The position numbers and the translations under genes are program-made. Of a stretch of DNA of 64,000 bases, positions 31,284-39,532 are shown piece after piece; position 1 is the stretch's first letter; the number at the start of each line of letters is the position of its first letter. The notes below the pieces were generated by a model. That model was not told where the DNA came from and did no database searches. It was given only the letters and a program-made list of their open reading frames with translations. The stretch comes from CAYUTA01 sp964447605. GTDB taxonomy: Bacteria; Bacillota; Clostridia; Christensenellales; CAG-138. The stretch is from the NCBI GenBank assembly GCA_964447605.1, contig CAYUTA010000001.1, positions 1-64,000 of the forward strand. The letters run 5' to 3'.

Positions 31284-32567
31284 ATGAAAAAAGCATTGGC
31301 AATCGTCATGGTGCTCATGATGGCGCTGGCTGTTTTCGGTTGTACGCCCGAGCAGGTAGACGCTGCAAACACAGCCGTCGACCAGGCGCAGCAGGCTGTT
31401 GCAGAAGCGGTTGAAGGCGCGAAGCCCGCTGAGGAAGAAGCTCCCGAACCGGCTTCCGATGTCAAGATCGGCGTTATCCTCGTCCATGACGAGAACTCCG
31501 GCTACGACCTTGCGCACATCGAGGGCGTACAGGCCGCGCAGGCCGCCCTTGGCCTCAAGGCCGAGCAGATCACTTTCAAGTACAACATCCCCGAGACCGA
31601 GGTCTGCTACGATACCGCGATGGACCTTGTCGAGCAGGGCTGCGCCCTGATCTTCTCGGATAGCTATGGCCATCAATCCTATATGATGCAGGCTGCCCGC
31701 GAGGTTCCTGAGGTGCACTTTGTTGCCTGCACCGGCGACACCGCCGCCAATGAAGGCCTTGACAATGTCTCCAACATGTTCCCCTACACGTTCCAGAGCC
31801 GCTATGTCTCCGGCGTGGTCGCCGGCATGAAGCTCAAGGAGCTCCTGGATGCGGGCACCGTCAAGGATGCGTATGTCGGTTATGTCGGCGCGTTTCCGTA
31901 TGCCGAAGTGGTCAGCGGATATACCGCCTTCTTCCTCGGCATCCAGTCCATCGTACCGGAAGCGCACATGGATGTGCAGTATACCAACTCCTGGTATGAT
32001 CCCACCGCTGAAGCGGAAGCCGCCAACGCGCTCATCTCCAAGGGCTGCGTAATCATCGGTCAGCATGCCGACTCCACGGGCGCTCCGTCCGCGGTGCAGG
32101 CCGCTCTGGATTCCGGCAAGGTCGCCTACAGCATCGGCTACAACATCGATATGCTCTCCGTTGCCAAGACCGCCGCTCTGACCAGCGCGCAGAACAACTG
32201 GGGCGCACTGTATACCCCGCTGATGCAGAAGTTCGTCGCCGGCGAAAAGCTGCCCCTTGACCTCGCGCTTGGCTATGCCGACGATGCGGTCATGATCTCC
32301 GCGCTCGGCGAAAGCTGCGCCGAGGGCACGCAGGCGAAGGTTGATGAAGTCATCGCCGCGCTCAAGGACGGCTCATTGGAGATCTTCGACTGCTCGAAGT
32401 TCACCGTCAAGGGCGAAAACCCGACCAGCTTCCCGCCGTTTGACACCGACGGCGACTTTGTTGGCGACAGCGGCGAAGCCATCGAGAACGGCATCTTCCA
32501 CGAGTCCACGCTGCGCAGCGCGCCTTACTTTGCAATGCGTATCGACGGCATCACGGAACTCAACTAA
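31284..32567 (+). CDS. BMP-family (Med-type) substrate-binding lipoprotein
   Basis: The 427-residue precursor has a signal peptide and lipobox (LAVFGC, lipidated Cys near residue 20). A Glu/Ala/Pro-rich linker follows, then a BMP fold starting DVKIGVILVHDENSGYDLAHIEGVQAA, with IFSDSYGHQSYMMQAAREVP and SNMFPYTFQSRYVSGVVAGM. Characterised BMP-family proteins bind nucleosides such as guanosine, inosine and uridine for an ABC importer. That fits the purine enzymes upstream. The usual ATPase and permease genes do not follow, so the importer must be elsewhere. AGGAGG precedes the ATG. Confidence 0.88.
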   Translation: MKKALAIVMVLMMALAVFGCTPEQVDAANTAVDQAQQAVAEAVEGAKPAEEEAPEPASDVKIGVILVHDENSGYDLAHIEGVQAAQAALGLKAEQITFKYNIPETEVCYDTAMDLVEQGCALIFSDSYGHQSYMMQAAREVPEVHFVACTGDTAANEGLDNVSNMFPYTFQSRYVSGVVAGMKLKELLDAGTVKDAYVGYVGAFPYAEVVSGYTAFFLGIQSIVPEAHMDVQYTNSWYDPTAEAEAANALISKGCVIIGQHADSTGAPSAVQAALDSGKVAYSIGYNIDMLSVAKTAALTSAQNNWGALYTPLMQKFVAGEKLPLDLALGYADDAVMISALGESCAEGTQAKVDEVIAALKDGSLEIFDCSKFTVKGENPTSFPPFDTDGDFVGDSGEAIENGIFHESTLRSAPYFAMRIDGITELN

Positions 32568-32658
32568 AACATTGTAACGATGCAAAGAGGAACCGCAAGG
32601 CTGCTGCCGATAAAACGGGAAAACCAAACTGATTTGGCGGTAGCCATCATGCGAGGAT

Positions 32659-32701
32659 TACAAAAAATCGCTTCCATCCGGTTTGCGGATGGAAGCGATT
32701 T
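32659..32701 (-). terminator. Intrinsic terminator for the minus-strand DUF6809-like gene (probably bidirectional)
   Basis: A perfect 16-bp stem (32665-32680 with 32686-32701) with a 5-base loop lies between the BMP gene and the convergent DUF6809-like gene. Read on the minus strand it is followed by a T run (32662-32667 complement). On the plus strand it is followed by TGTAAAAAA, so plus-strand termination would be weaker. Confidence 0.65.
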
Positions 32702-32856
32702 GTAAAAAAGCGTTACAACGGGATGGCTCTGTCAATTCCGGAATGAGAAAAAGCAGGACCAACTTAATAACCGGGAGGCTCCGCCCCCAAACCTCCGCCA
32801 AAGGGGGGGGACCCTTTGGAAACCTGGCGGCAGCGCGGAAAGAAGCGCCCCGCCTG

Positions 32857-33144
32857 CTATTCGGCGATGAGGGTATCGCGCCCGACGAACACCTCCATCG
32901 TCATCAGAACGCCCAGCCGATAGCCATAGATGAATCGGTCTGATCCCGACATGCAGGCCATTTCCCCCTCCGCATCAGTCAACTCATGCAGAAGAGCCCG
33001 TTCCTCCTCGTCAAGATGCGCAATCAACGTTTCCTCCGCATCGGTCAATCTTTTCATTGCGCGCCCGTATTCGGATTCTTTTTTGAAAAACCGAGGCCCT
33101 GATATCAGATTGTCATTTGCAAACGCTTCCAAGATTTTTTTCAT
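32857..33144 (-). CDS. DUF6809-like small protein (copy B)
   Basis: The 95-residue protein reads MKKILEAFANDNLISG, then PRFFKKESEYGRAMKRLTDAEETL, ALLHELTDAEGEMACMSG and DRFIYGYRLGVLMTMEVFVG. It is the intact relative of the gene at 11823-12122 and of the decayed copy at 33577-33865. It is predicted to be wholly helical and soluble, with no catalytic motif. AAAGGA lies 9 bases upstream of the ATG. A ribbon-helix-helix gene lies 141 bases upstream on the same strand, almost the same distance as in copy A (138 bases). Confidence 0.75.
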   Translation of the reverse strand: MKKILEAFANDNLISGPRFFKKESEYGRAMKRLTDAEETLIAHLDEEERALLHELTDAEGEMACMSGSDRFIYGYRLGVLMTMEVFVGRDTLIAE

Positions 33145-33285
33145 TTGTGTTTGTCCTTTCGCATCGCTTTACACAATGCCTTGCCAGACGAAATTGCATA
33201 GGGTATAATATTTATGCGGTTTGTCTGTTTGGCAACCGTGCAGGGAAAGTGGTGTATTACGTTTGCCAACGCGCACCACTTTCTT

Positions 33286-33456
33286 TCATTTTGCATGGAG
33301 GGCTTTGATACCGTCGCGCAACCCCTGCGGCCGCGATATCCCCTTTTGATGGCAGTAGTTGTCGAGCAATTCCATCTCCTCTGCGGTAAGCCGTACATCC
33401 ACCCGCAAATTTTTGGGATTCGCAGCGGCTGGTCGCCCTCGCCGTTTGTTTGGCAT
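33286..33456 (-). CDS. Short ribbon-helix-helix DNA-binding protein, copy B
   Basis: The 56-residue product reads MPNKRRGRPAAANPKN, then LRVDVRLTAEEMELLDNYCHQKG, ISRPQGLRDGIKALHAK. This is a ribbon-helix-helix plan with beta strand LRVDVRL followed by two helices. A textbook AAGGAGGGG lies 3-4 bases from the ATG. A consensus promoter lies just upstream. It precedes the DUF6809-like gene and resembles the RHH gene of the first locus in its basic NPK start, though the two are only moderately similar. It may repress its own transcription or that of the DUF6809-like gene. Confidence 0.75.
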   Translation of the reverse strand: MPNKRRGRPAAANPKNLRVDVRLTAEEMELLDNYCHQKGISRPQGLRDGIKALHAK

Positions 33457-33485
33457 TCGCCCCTCCTTTCCTTGCCAACAGAATT

Positions 33486-33514
33486 ATTATAATTAATTAC
33501 CGCCATTAAATCAA
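33486..33514 (-). promoter_or_regulatory. Consensus promoter of the ribbon-helix-helix gene
   Basis: On the minus strand TTGATT (33509-33514) and TATAAT (33486-33491) are exactly 17 bases apart. The spacer and flanks are AT-rich with repeated TAATTA steps, possible binding sites for the encoded regulator. Confidence 0.6.
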
Positions 33515-33576
33515 GCATTATTTTACCGTCAATTATTTTATTTCATCCGTGCGTTTTGTCTGGACGGCCTTGCCTA

Positions 33577-33865
33577 TCACCCGCCTGCCCCGCCGACGAT
33601 ACCGCGCCCGGCAAACACCTCCATCGTCATCAGAGCGCCCAGCCGATAGCCATCGATAAACCGCTCCGTTTCCAACGGATAATCCAGTCCTGTGCGGCGG
33701 TCAACTCATGAAGCAGACACCGCCCCTGCACGCCAAGTTGAGCCGGCAGCGTTTCCTCCGCATCGGTCAACCTTTTCATTGCGCGCCCGTATTCGGATTC
33801 TTTTTTGAAAAACCGAGGCCCTGATATCAGATTGTTATTTGCAAACGCTTCCAGGATTTTTTCAT
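33577..33865 (-). pseudogene. Decayed duplicate of the DUF6809-like gene
   Basis: This stretch is a close copy of 32857-33144; about 90 bases covering the SEYGRAMKRLTDAEETL part are almost identical. It has lost one A in the A-run after the start codon (ATG plus six A instead of seven), which brings a stop after 12 codons. A second frameshift occurs before the FIDGYRLGALMTMEVF part. The middle has diverged. It is therefore a recent tandem duplication already inactivated. The ends given are the former start codon and the next stop in the original frame. Confidence 0.75.
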
Positions 33866-34100
33866 TTGGTGTTCTTCCTCTCCCGATTCTCCATCGTATT
33901 GTTTTGTATCATATAGAAACATTGTACGCGGCGTTTGCCGTTTCGTATCCCATTTCCGTACTTCCTTCCATAGAATCGGTTGTTTGCTGTTTCATATCCA
34001 TGATTTAAACTGATTGGTTAAAAAAGTCAAGTAAGAGGCTAAAAACTAAATTGATTTTTAAATTTTTCAGCATAAAATAATTGGGTTAAGCGGGATAAGT

Positions 34101-34316
34101 ATGACAAACAGGGAACGTATAAGAATAATACTTGTAAAACGAGGAAACATTTCAGAGTCCGAGCTCGCAAGGCGTTGCGGATGGTTTCCGCAAAATCTGC
34201 ACAACAAGATGCGCCGCGACAACGTTACGGAGCGTGAGCTTACAATAATTGCAGAAGCACTGAACTGCTCGCTTAGTATCCGGTTTGTTATATCAGACAC
34301 CGGCGGGGCTATTTAA
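34101..34316 (+). CDS. Small Cro/CI-type helix-turn-helix protein
   Basis: The 71-residue product reads MTNRERIRIILVKRGNISESELARRCGWFPQNLHNKMRRDNVTERELTIIAEALNC and ends in a short strand. This is a five-helix lambda-repressor-like fold with SELARRCGWFPQNLHNKMRR as the helix-turn-helix. Similar short XRE-type proteins are common in Clostridia. The ribosome site is weak (GGGATAAG). It follows an AT-rich stretch (33866-34100) and stands alone before the convergent NAD synthetase gene. The target is unknown. Confidence 0.7.
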   Translation: MTNRERIRIILVKRGNISESELARRCGWFPQNLHNKMRRDNVTERELTIIAEALNCSLSIRFVISDTGGAI

Positions 34317-34457
34317 TCTGACATAGCAAGGCCTCCCGCGTCCATATGGGATGCGCAAGGGTTGTCGCCCTTGAGCGGGAGCGCGGGGACGGAGCTCCCG
34401 CAAAACGGCACGGCGGGGTGCGCCGTCAATCTTCCGACGGCAGGCCGACACAAGCTT

Positions 34458-36347
34458 CTACCGGAACTCGCGCACGCTTGCGTCGCTGGGCATGCGCCAG
34501 TCACCCCGGGGCGAGAGCGCTACGTTGCCGATGCGCGGCCCGTCAGGCAGGCAGTTGCGCTTATACTGCTGGGCAAAGAAGCGGCGGATGAACACATCAT
34601 ACCAGCGCGCGATGGTCTCCCCGTCGTATTGGCCGCCGAATGCGTATTCGGCAATGCGCAGCGTCTTTTGGCGCGGCTCGCCGCGGCGCAGCAGATGGTA
34701 AAGGAAGAAATCATGCAGTTCGTAGGGGCCGACGATCCGCTCGGTAATCTGCGCAATATCGCCGTCCCCGCCGGGCAGAAGCTCCGGGCTGACGGGCGTA
34801 TCCACAATGTCGACGAGCACGTCGCGCAGCGCCGGATCGCCGCTGGTTTCGGCGACATGGCGCAGGATGGAGCGGATGAGCGTTTTTGGCACGTCCGCAT
34901 TCACGCCATACATGGACATGTGGTCGCCGTTGTAGGTGGCAAAGCCAAGCGCAAGCTCGCTGAGATCGCCTGTGCCGACGACGAATCCTTCGTGCAGATT
35001 GGATAAATCCATAAGCACCTGCGTGCGCTCGCGCGCCTGCGCGTTTTCAAATGCCGTATCCGGGGTTGTCCCGTCATGGCCGATGTCCGCCAGGTGCCGC
35101 TGGACACTGTCGGAGATATCGATCGTGCTGAGCGGAATGCCGAGCGCCTCGCAAAGCAGTTTCGCATTGCCGCGCGTACGTCTGGACGTGCCGAAGCACG
35201 GCATCGTGACCGCAAGGATATCCGCCGCCGGGCGGCCGAGCAGGGCGAGCGCGTCGCGCGCGACGATGAGCGCAAGCGTGGAGTCCACACCGCCGGAAAC
35301 GCCGATGACGAGTTTTTTTACGCTGGTGTGCTCAATGCGCTTTTTCAGCCCGTGCGCCTGAATGGCGAGAACTTCTTCGCAGCGCTTGGCGCATTCGGCG
35401 GGGTCTGCGGGCACAAAGGGCGTTTTCCAGTAAACGCGCGTGAGACTGGTTTCGACCATGTGCAGGGAAAATGAGATTCGCGTAATTTCGCGGTCGTCGA
35501 ACAGCCGCCGCGCGAACCGCCGCCGCTCGTGCAGCAGGAACGACAGGTCGATCTCCGTGACCGCATAGCCGGGGCCAAAGGGCGGGGATTCAGCGATCTT
35601 TACGCCGTTTTCATAGACCATATCATGGCCGGAAAAGACCACGTCGGTGGTGCTTTCGCCGTCGCCGGCGCTGGAGAACAGGTATGCGCCCGTGGTACGG
35701 GAGCTTTGCGACTGCACCAGCATGCGGCGGTAGTCCGCTTTGGCCACGGCCTCGTCGCTGGCACTGAGGTTGCAAAGCACCGTTGCGCCGCAATCGGCCA
35801 GCAACGCGCTCGGCGGCATAGCCGTCCAGAGATCCTCGCAAATTTCCACGCCGAGGATGAATTCCTTCATCTCACGGCAGCAAAACAGCAGCTTGTTGCC
35901 GAAGGGAACGGTTGCGCCGCAGAGCGTGCAGGTGGTATTGTAGTCCGGCGCGGGCGCGAACACGCGCTTTTCATAGAATTCTCCATAGTTGCCGAGGTGC
36001 GTTTTGGGCACGATGCCCAAAACGGAGCCGGACTGCACGACCGCCGCGCAGTTATACAGCAGGTTGCCCACAACGAGCGGCAGGCCCACGAGCACGAGCA
36101 TGTCGCTTTGCCGCGTCTGTTCGAGGATGCGATAAAGCGCGCGCTCCGCCGCTTCAGTAAGCGTTTCGTGCAGCATCAGATCGCCCGCGGTATAGCCGCC
36201 TATGCACAGTTCCGGCAGCAGCAGCAGTTTCGCGCCGTCGCCCTCCGTGCGGCGGATGAGCCGGATGATGGAATCCGCGCTCTTTCCGCAGTCCGCAACC
36301 ACGATATCCGGCGTGGCGACCGCCACCTTTAAAAAACCGTTCCGCAT
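34458..36347 (-). CDS. nadE: Glutamine-dependent NAD+ synthetase
   Basis: The 629-residue two-domain enzyme makes NAD+ from deamido-NAD+, ATP and glutamine. The N-terminal nitrilase-type glutaminase domain has LLPELCIGGYT (catalytic Glu near 46), VPKTHLGNYGEFYEKR (Lys near 117) and GVEICEDLW (Cys near 172). The C-terminal synthetase domain has the PP-loop GVSGGVDSTLALI near 353, and GTGDLSELALGFATYNGDH. The gene has a consensus promoter on its own strand. AGGAGG lies 11 bases from the ATG, a little long. It is monocistronic between a small HTH gene and an ABC exporter. Confidence 0.96.
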   Translation of the reverse strand: MRNGFLKVAVATPDIVVADCGKSADSIIRLIRRTEGDGAKLLLLPELCIGGYTAGDLMLHETLTEAAERALYRILEQTRQSDMLVLVGLPLVVGNLLYNCAAVVQSGSVLGIVPKTHLGNYGEFYEKRVFAPAPDYNTTCTLCGATVPFGNKLLFCCREMKEFILGVEICEDLWTAMPPSALLADCGATVLCNLSASDEAVAKADYRRMLVQSQSSRTTGAYLFSSAGDGESTTDVVFSGHDMVYENGVKIAESPPFGPGYAVTEIDLSFLLHERRRFARRLFDDREITRISFSLHMVETSLTRVYWKTPFVPADPAECAKRCEEVLAIQAHGLKKRIEHTSVKKLVIGVSGGVDSTLALIVARDALALLGRPAADILAVTMPCFGTSRRTRGNAKLLCEALGIPLSTIDISDSVQRHLADIGHDGTTPDTAFENAQARERTQVLMDLSNLHEGFVVGTGDLSELALGFATYNGDHMSMYGVNADVPKTLIRSILRHVAETSGDPALRDVLVDIVDTPVSPELLPGGDGDIAQITERIVGPYELHDFFLYHLLRRGEPRQKTLRIAEYAFGGQYDGETIARWYDVFIRRFFAQQYKRNCLPDGPRIGNVALSPRGDWRMPSDASVREFR

Positions 36348-36406
36348 ATGGATATTTACCTCCTGATGACAGTCGATATCGTTAATAGAATCCCGGATTT
36401 ACCCAT

Positions 36407-36435
36407 ATTCTATGCTGTGTACAACGCCATGTCAA
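36407..36435 (-). promoter_or_regulatory. Promoter of nadE
   Basis: On the minus strand a perfect TTGACA (36430-36435) and TAGAAT (36407-36412) are 17 bases apart, about 60 bases upstream of nadE. Confidence 0.65.
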
Positions 36436-36446
36436 TGTGCTATAAT
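36418..36446 (+). promoter_or_regulatory. Divergent promoter overlapping that of nadE
   Basis: TGTACA (36418-36423) and a perfect TATAAT (36441-36446) are 17 bases apart on the plus strand and interleave with the nadE promoter, so the two would exclude each other. Confidence 0.45.
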
Positions 36447-36838
36447 ATCCACTGCATGGCTGGCAGGCCGTCAAAAAACATTGTTTTTTGACTAGGTAAC
36501 CGTTTTTGCCGGAAGTCCCGCGGGCTACCGTTCGGCAAGAAGCACAGGGAAACCGCCCCAACCCGGGCGATCCGTTCCGTCGGCAAATCAGGCGGAGCCG
36601 GAACAAGCCTCCGGAGGGCAGCGGCCCGCCGAACCCGCCCAAGGATTTTTTTGACAGAGCAGCCTGGATAGCCGCTGCGCGACGATTATGTGCTCCGCAG
36701 GATTGGAATCCCCGTTTTTCCGCCGCCTCCGGGCGGCAGCCGAAAACGATGGGACATTCCAGCAAAATTATGCCGGAATTATGCCATCATGCATGCAAAT
36801 GATGGTTGTATAGAATTTGGATTGGGGGAGACGCAAGT

Positions 36839-37549
36839 ATGCTCTGCATTGCACATCTGACAAAAACCTATGGCGACCTGCGCGCCATCGACGACCTCTC
36901 GCTAAGCGTGGAGGCGGGGGATATCTGCGGCTTCATCGGCCATAACGGCGCGGGAAAAACCACGACCCTGCGTGCGGTGGCGGGCATTCTGGCGTTTGAC
37001 TCGGGCCGCATTACGATCAACGGCCGCTCCATCATGGAGGAACCCGTTGCGTGCAAGCGCGATATGGCGTACATTCCGGACAATCCGGATCTGTACGATC
37101 ATTTGACGGGCGTGCAATACCTCAATTTCGTGGCGGATATCTACGGCGTGGGCGCGGCGGAGCGCGAGGAGCGCATTGCGCGCTATGCAGACGCGCTGGA
37201 AATGACGTCCCGTTTAGGCGACCTGATCGGCGGCTGTTCCCACGGCATGAAGCAGAAGATCGCCATCATCTCCGCGCTCATTCACGCGCCGAAGCTTTTG
37301 CTGCTCGACGAACCGTTTGTCGGCCTTGATCCGAAGGCGGCGCATACGCTCAAGCAGTGCATGCATGAGCTCTGCCGGGAAGGCTCCGCCATCTTCTTTT
37401 CCACACATGTGCTGGAGGTGGCCGAAAAGCTATGCAATAAGGTCGCCATCATCCAGCGCGGCAAGCTGGCCGCCGCGGGCGAAATGGACGCCGTCAAGGG
37501 CGACAGCTCGCTTGAAGAGTTGTTTTTGGAGTTGACCGAGCATGCGTGA
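36839..37549 (+). CDS. ABC transporter ATP-binding protein
   Basis: The 236-residue ATPase has Walker A GHNGAGKTT near residue 40, signature GCSHGMKQKIAI near 135, Walker B LLLLDEPFVGLD near 155 and an FFSTHVLE switch histidine. This is the DrrA/CcmA-like exporter type. GGGGGAG precedes the ATG at 36839. It overlaps its permease gene by 8 bases and surely works with it at the membrane. The substrate is unknown; candidates are lipids, peptides or drugs. Confidence 0.92.
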   Translation: MLCIAHLTKTYGDLRAIDDLSLSVEAGDICGFIGHNGAGKTTTLRAVAGILAFDSGRITINGRSIMEEPVACKRDMAYIPDNPDLYDHLTGVQYLNFVADIYGVGAAEREERIARYADALEMTSRLGDLIGGCSHGMKQKIAIISALIHAPKLLLLDEPFVGLDPKAAHTLKQCMHELCREGSAIFFSTHVLEVAEKLCNKVAIIQRGKLAAAGEMDAVKGDSSLEELFLELTEHA

Positions 37550-39131
37550 GTATTGGATTCTGTCGAAACTACAGCTTTCCTCGTTGTTTGGCGTCAATCA
37601 GCTTCTGCGCACGCGCAGCGCCGAGGAGAAGAAGCGGGTGCGCAAGAGCCTGTGGGCGCTGATTGCCATGGTGTTCTCACTTGGCTATATCTCCGTATTG
37701 TACAGCATTCTGCTGGCGGGCGCGCTCAGGCAGGTGGGGCAGCTGCCGGCGCTGCTCGGCCTGATGACGGCGGCCGCATCGCTTCTGATCCTTATTTTTT
37801 CCGTGTTTGAAACCAAGGGCGTGTTGTTTGGATTCGGCGATTATGATACGGTGATGAGCTGGCCGGCGCCTGTTTCCGCGGTGGCGGCCAGCCGAGTCAC
37901 CTCCATGTATGCGTACAATCTTGTATATGCGGCTTTGCTGCTGTTGCCCGCGGGCGTGATCTATGGCATATACGCTTCCGCCGCATGGTGGTTCTATCCG
38001 CTGTATTTTGCGCTTATGCTGTTTGTACCGGCATTGCCGACGCTCGCCGGAGCGGCCGTCGGCACGCTGGTAACGCTCCTGACGGCGGGCATGAAAAAAA
38101 GCAGCGTCTTCAGCGCCGCGTTTCAGATGGTTTTTTTGCTGGCGATTATGGTGGGGTCCATGCGGCTTAACAGCGGTTTGGCCGCGATTGTGGAGCATGC
38201 AGCGGAGCTTCAGCGGGCGGTGGGGTCCTATCCGCCCGCGCAATGGCTGATGTCGGCAGCAACCGGCGCGCCCGGCGGCTTTACCGGCGCGCTATTGCTG
38301 ATCGGCTCCTGCGTTGCTGCGATGCTGCTGTTTGCATGGCTGCTTGGCAAGGGCTTCGTACGGCTGAACTCGCGCCTTTCCGCCGTGCCGCGCGGCCGGG
38401 CCTACCATGTTGGCCAAATGCGGCGCAGCGGACGCGTGCGCGCGCTGTATGGCATGGAGTGGCGGCGGTATGCCGGCTCAACGCTGTATCTGACCAATAC
38501 GATGTTCAGCTATGTGCTGCTGTTTCTTGCCGCGCTGTTCATCGGCGTATTTCGTCCGGAGGCGGTCATGCAGGCGCTCCATGCGCCGGCGTTTTCCGGC
38601 GTGCGCAGGGCGCTGCCGCTGATGCTGAGCGGGCTGACCGTTATGGGCGCCACCACGGCCAGCGCCGTCTCCATTGAGGGAAAACGGCTTTGGATTGTGA
38701 AATCCCTTCCGGTGCCTGCGCGCGACTGGCTGCTGGCGAAGCTGCTGGTGAGCCTTACGCCGGCGGCGCCCGTCCTGCTCGTGTGCGCCGTCCTGCTCGG
38801 AACCGGCCTGAATGCCGGCGCGGCCGAGTATTTCCGGCTGTTTTTTACGCCGCTATGCTTTGCGTTGTTCGCGGGCGTAGCCGGATTGTGGCTGAACCTG
38901 AAGCTGCCCAAGCTGGACTGGAAATCGGAAACCGAGGTTGTAAAGCAGAGCGCGGCGGTGATGATCCAGGTATTTGCAGGCATGCTTGTGGTCGCGGCGC
39001 CCGCTGCGGTACTGATCATTACGAACGCCATGTGGGTGTTGCCGCTGACTTCAGCCGTTGCCGCGGCCATTGCCGCACTGATCTGGCGTTTGCTTGCGCG
39101 CACGGCAGACGCGCGGTTGTACCGGCTGTAG
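37542..39131 (+). CDS. ABC-2-type permease
   Basis: The 529-residue membrane protein has at least ten hydrophobic segments, starting near residue 38 and continuing through to the C-terminus. A soluble stretch separates two halves at about 270-310. It begins inside the end of the ATPase gene (8-base overlap), so it is the membrane half of the exporter. Large 500-560 residue permeases of this kind are typical of Clostridia. The exported substrate cannot be predicted. Confidence 0.85.
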   Translation: MREYWILSKLQLSSLFGVNQLLRTRSAEEKKRVRKSLWALIAMVFSLGYISVLYSILLAGALRQVGQLPALLGLMTAAASLLILIFSVFETKGVLFGFGDYDTVMSWPAPVSAVAASRVTSMYAYNLVYAALLLLPAGVIYGIYASAAWWFYPLYFALMLFVPALPTLAGAAVGTLVTLLTAGMKKSSVFSAAFQMVFLLAIMVGSMRLNSGLAAIVEHAAELQRAVGSYPPAQWLMSAATGAPGGFTGALLLIGSCVAAMLLFAWLLGKGFVRLNSRLSAVPRGRAYHVGQMRRSGRVRALYGMEWRRYAGSTLYLTNTMFSYVLLFLAALFIGVFRPEAVMQALHAPAFSGVRRALPLMLSGLTVMGATTASAVSIEGKRLWIVKSLPVPARDWLLAKLLVSLTPAAPVLLVCAVLLGTGLNAGAAEYFRLFFTPLCFALFAGVAGLWLNLKLPKLDWKSETEVVKQSAAVMIQVFAGMLVVAAPAAVLIITNAMWVLPLTSAVAAAIAALIWRLLARTADARLYRL

Positions 39132-39230
39132 CGGTCGGTTTGGACACGGCCGAGATACAAGATGTGGGTTGTTTTCAGGTATAAGACCGCAAATTCTTGT
39201 TAAAAATCCACAAAAATTTCAAAATTCCCA

Positions 39231-39261
39231 TTGCGGGGCCGGTATACTGCTGTGCTATAAT
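39231..39261 (+). promoter_or_regulatory. Putative promoter of the cdaA operon
   Basis: TTGCGG (39231-39236) and a perfect TATAAT (39256-39261) are 19 bases apart, about 27 bases before the small gene at 39288. Confidence 0.4.
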
Positions 39262-39287
39262 ATAAAAACATGGAGGAGGATGCGCTC

Positions 39288-39485
39288 ATGCCTACGATCG
39301 TTCGCAAACTTGACGGACTGCCCATTGAGGAGCCGGTGCTCGACGATGAGGGGAAGGCCAAGCAGAAGGCGCTTGCCGAGCTCATTATGGCCGAGTACGA
39401 AAAAACCGGCAGGCTCACCGGGCACAAGCTGCAAGAGCGCATCGAGGAGTACGAAGCGGACATCAAACGGCACCTTGTTGACTGA
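39288..39485 (+). CDS. Conserved-looking small hypothetical protein (65 residues)
   Basis: The product reads MPTIVRKLDGLPIEEPVLDDEGKAKQKALAELIMAEYEKTGRLTGHKLQERIEEYEADIKRHLVD. The ATG at 39288 has GGAGGAGG 8 bases upstream, and the start lies shortly after a TATAAT box. It is acidic, helical and soluble, with no recognised domain. It precedes cdaA by 47 bases and may be co-transcribed, so a role in cyclic-di-AMP or envelope control is possible but unsupported. Confidence 0.6.
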   Translation: MPTIVRKLDGLPIEEPVLDDEGKAKQKALAELIMAEYEKTGRLTGHKLQERIEEYEADIKRHLVD

Positions 39486-39532
39486 CGCGGATTGTAATCT
39501 TTATAATATCAGGTGAAGGGAGGAACGGATTT

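Larger units (their letters stand above)
36348..36838 (+). other. Long untranslated region with divergent promoters and hairpins
   Basis: No gene is evident in these 490 bases. Overlapping divergent promoters lie at 36407-36446. Downstream on the plus strand is a perfect inverted repeat of 11-bp arms around one base (36470-36492, GTCAAAAAACA and complement). A TTGCCG/CGGCAA hairpin follows near 36507-36537, then further GC-rich stems up to about 36740. If the plus promoter is used, the ABC transporter mRNA would carry a leader of about 385 bases, long enough for a regulatory RNA. No known riboswitch, RNase P, SRP or 6S motif was recognised. Confidence 0.4.

Noticed and set aside
33880..34000. 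A third ribbon-helix-helix gene upstream of the DUF6809 pseudogene
   Set aside because: Minus-strand translation gives only a 30-codon frame without the NPK start or strand-helix-helix pattern.
36453..36838. RNase P RNA, SRP RNA, 6S RNA or tmRNA in the long leader
   Set aside because: No signature core sequences of these RNAs were found; only generic GC-rich hairpins are visible.
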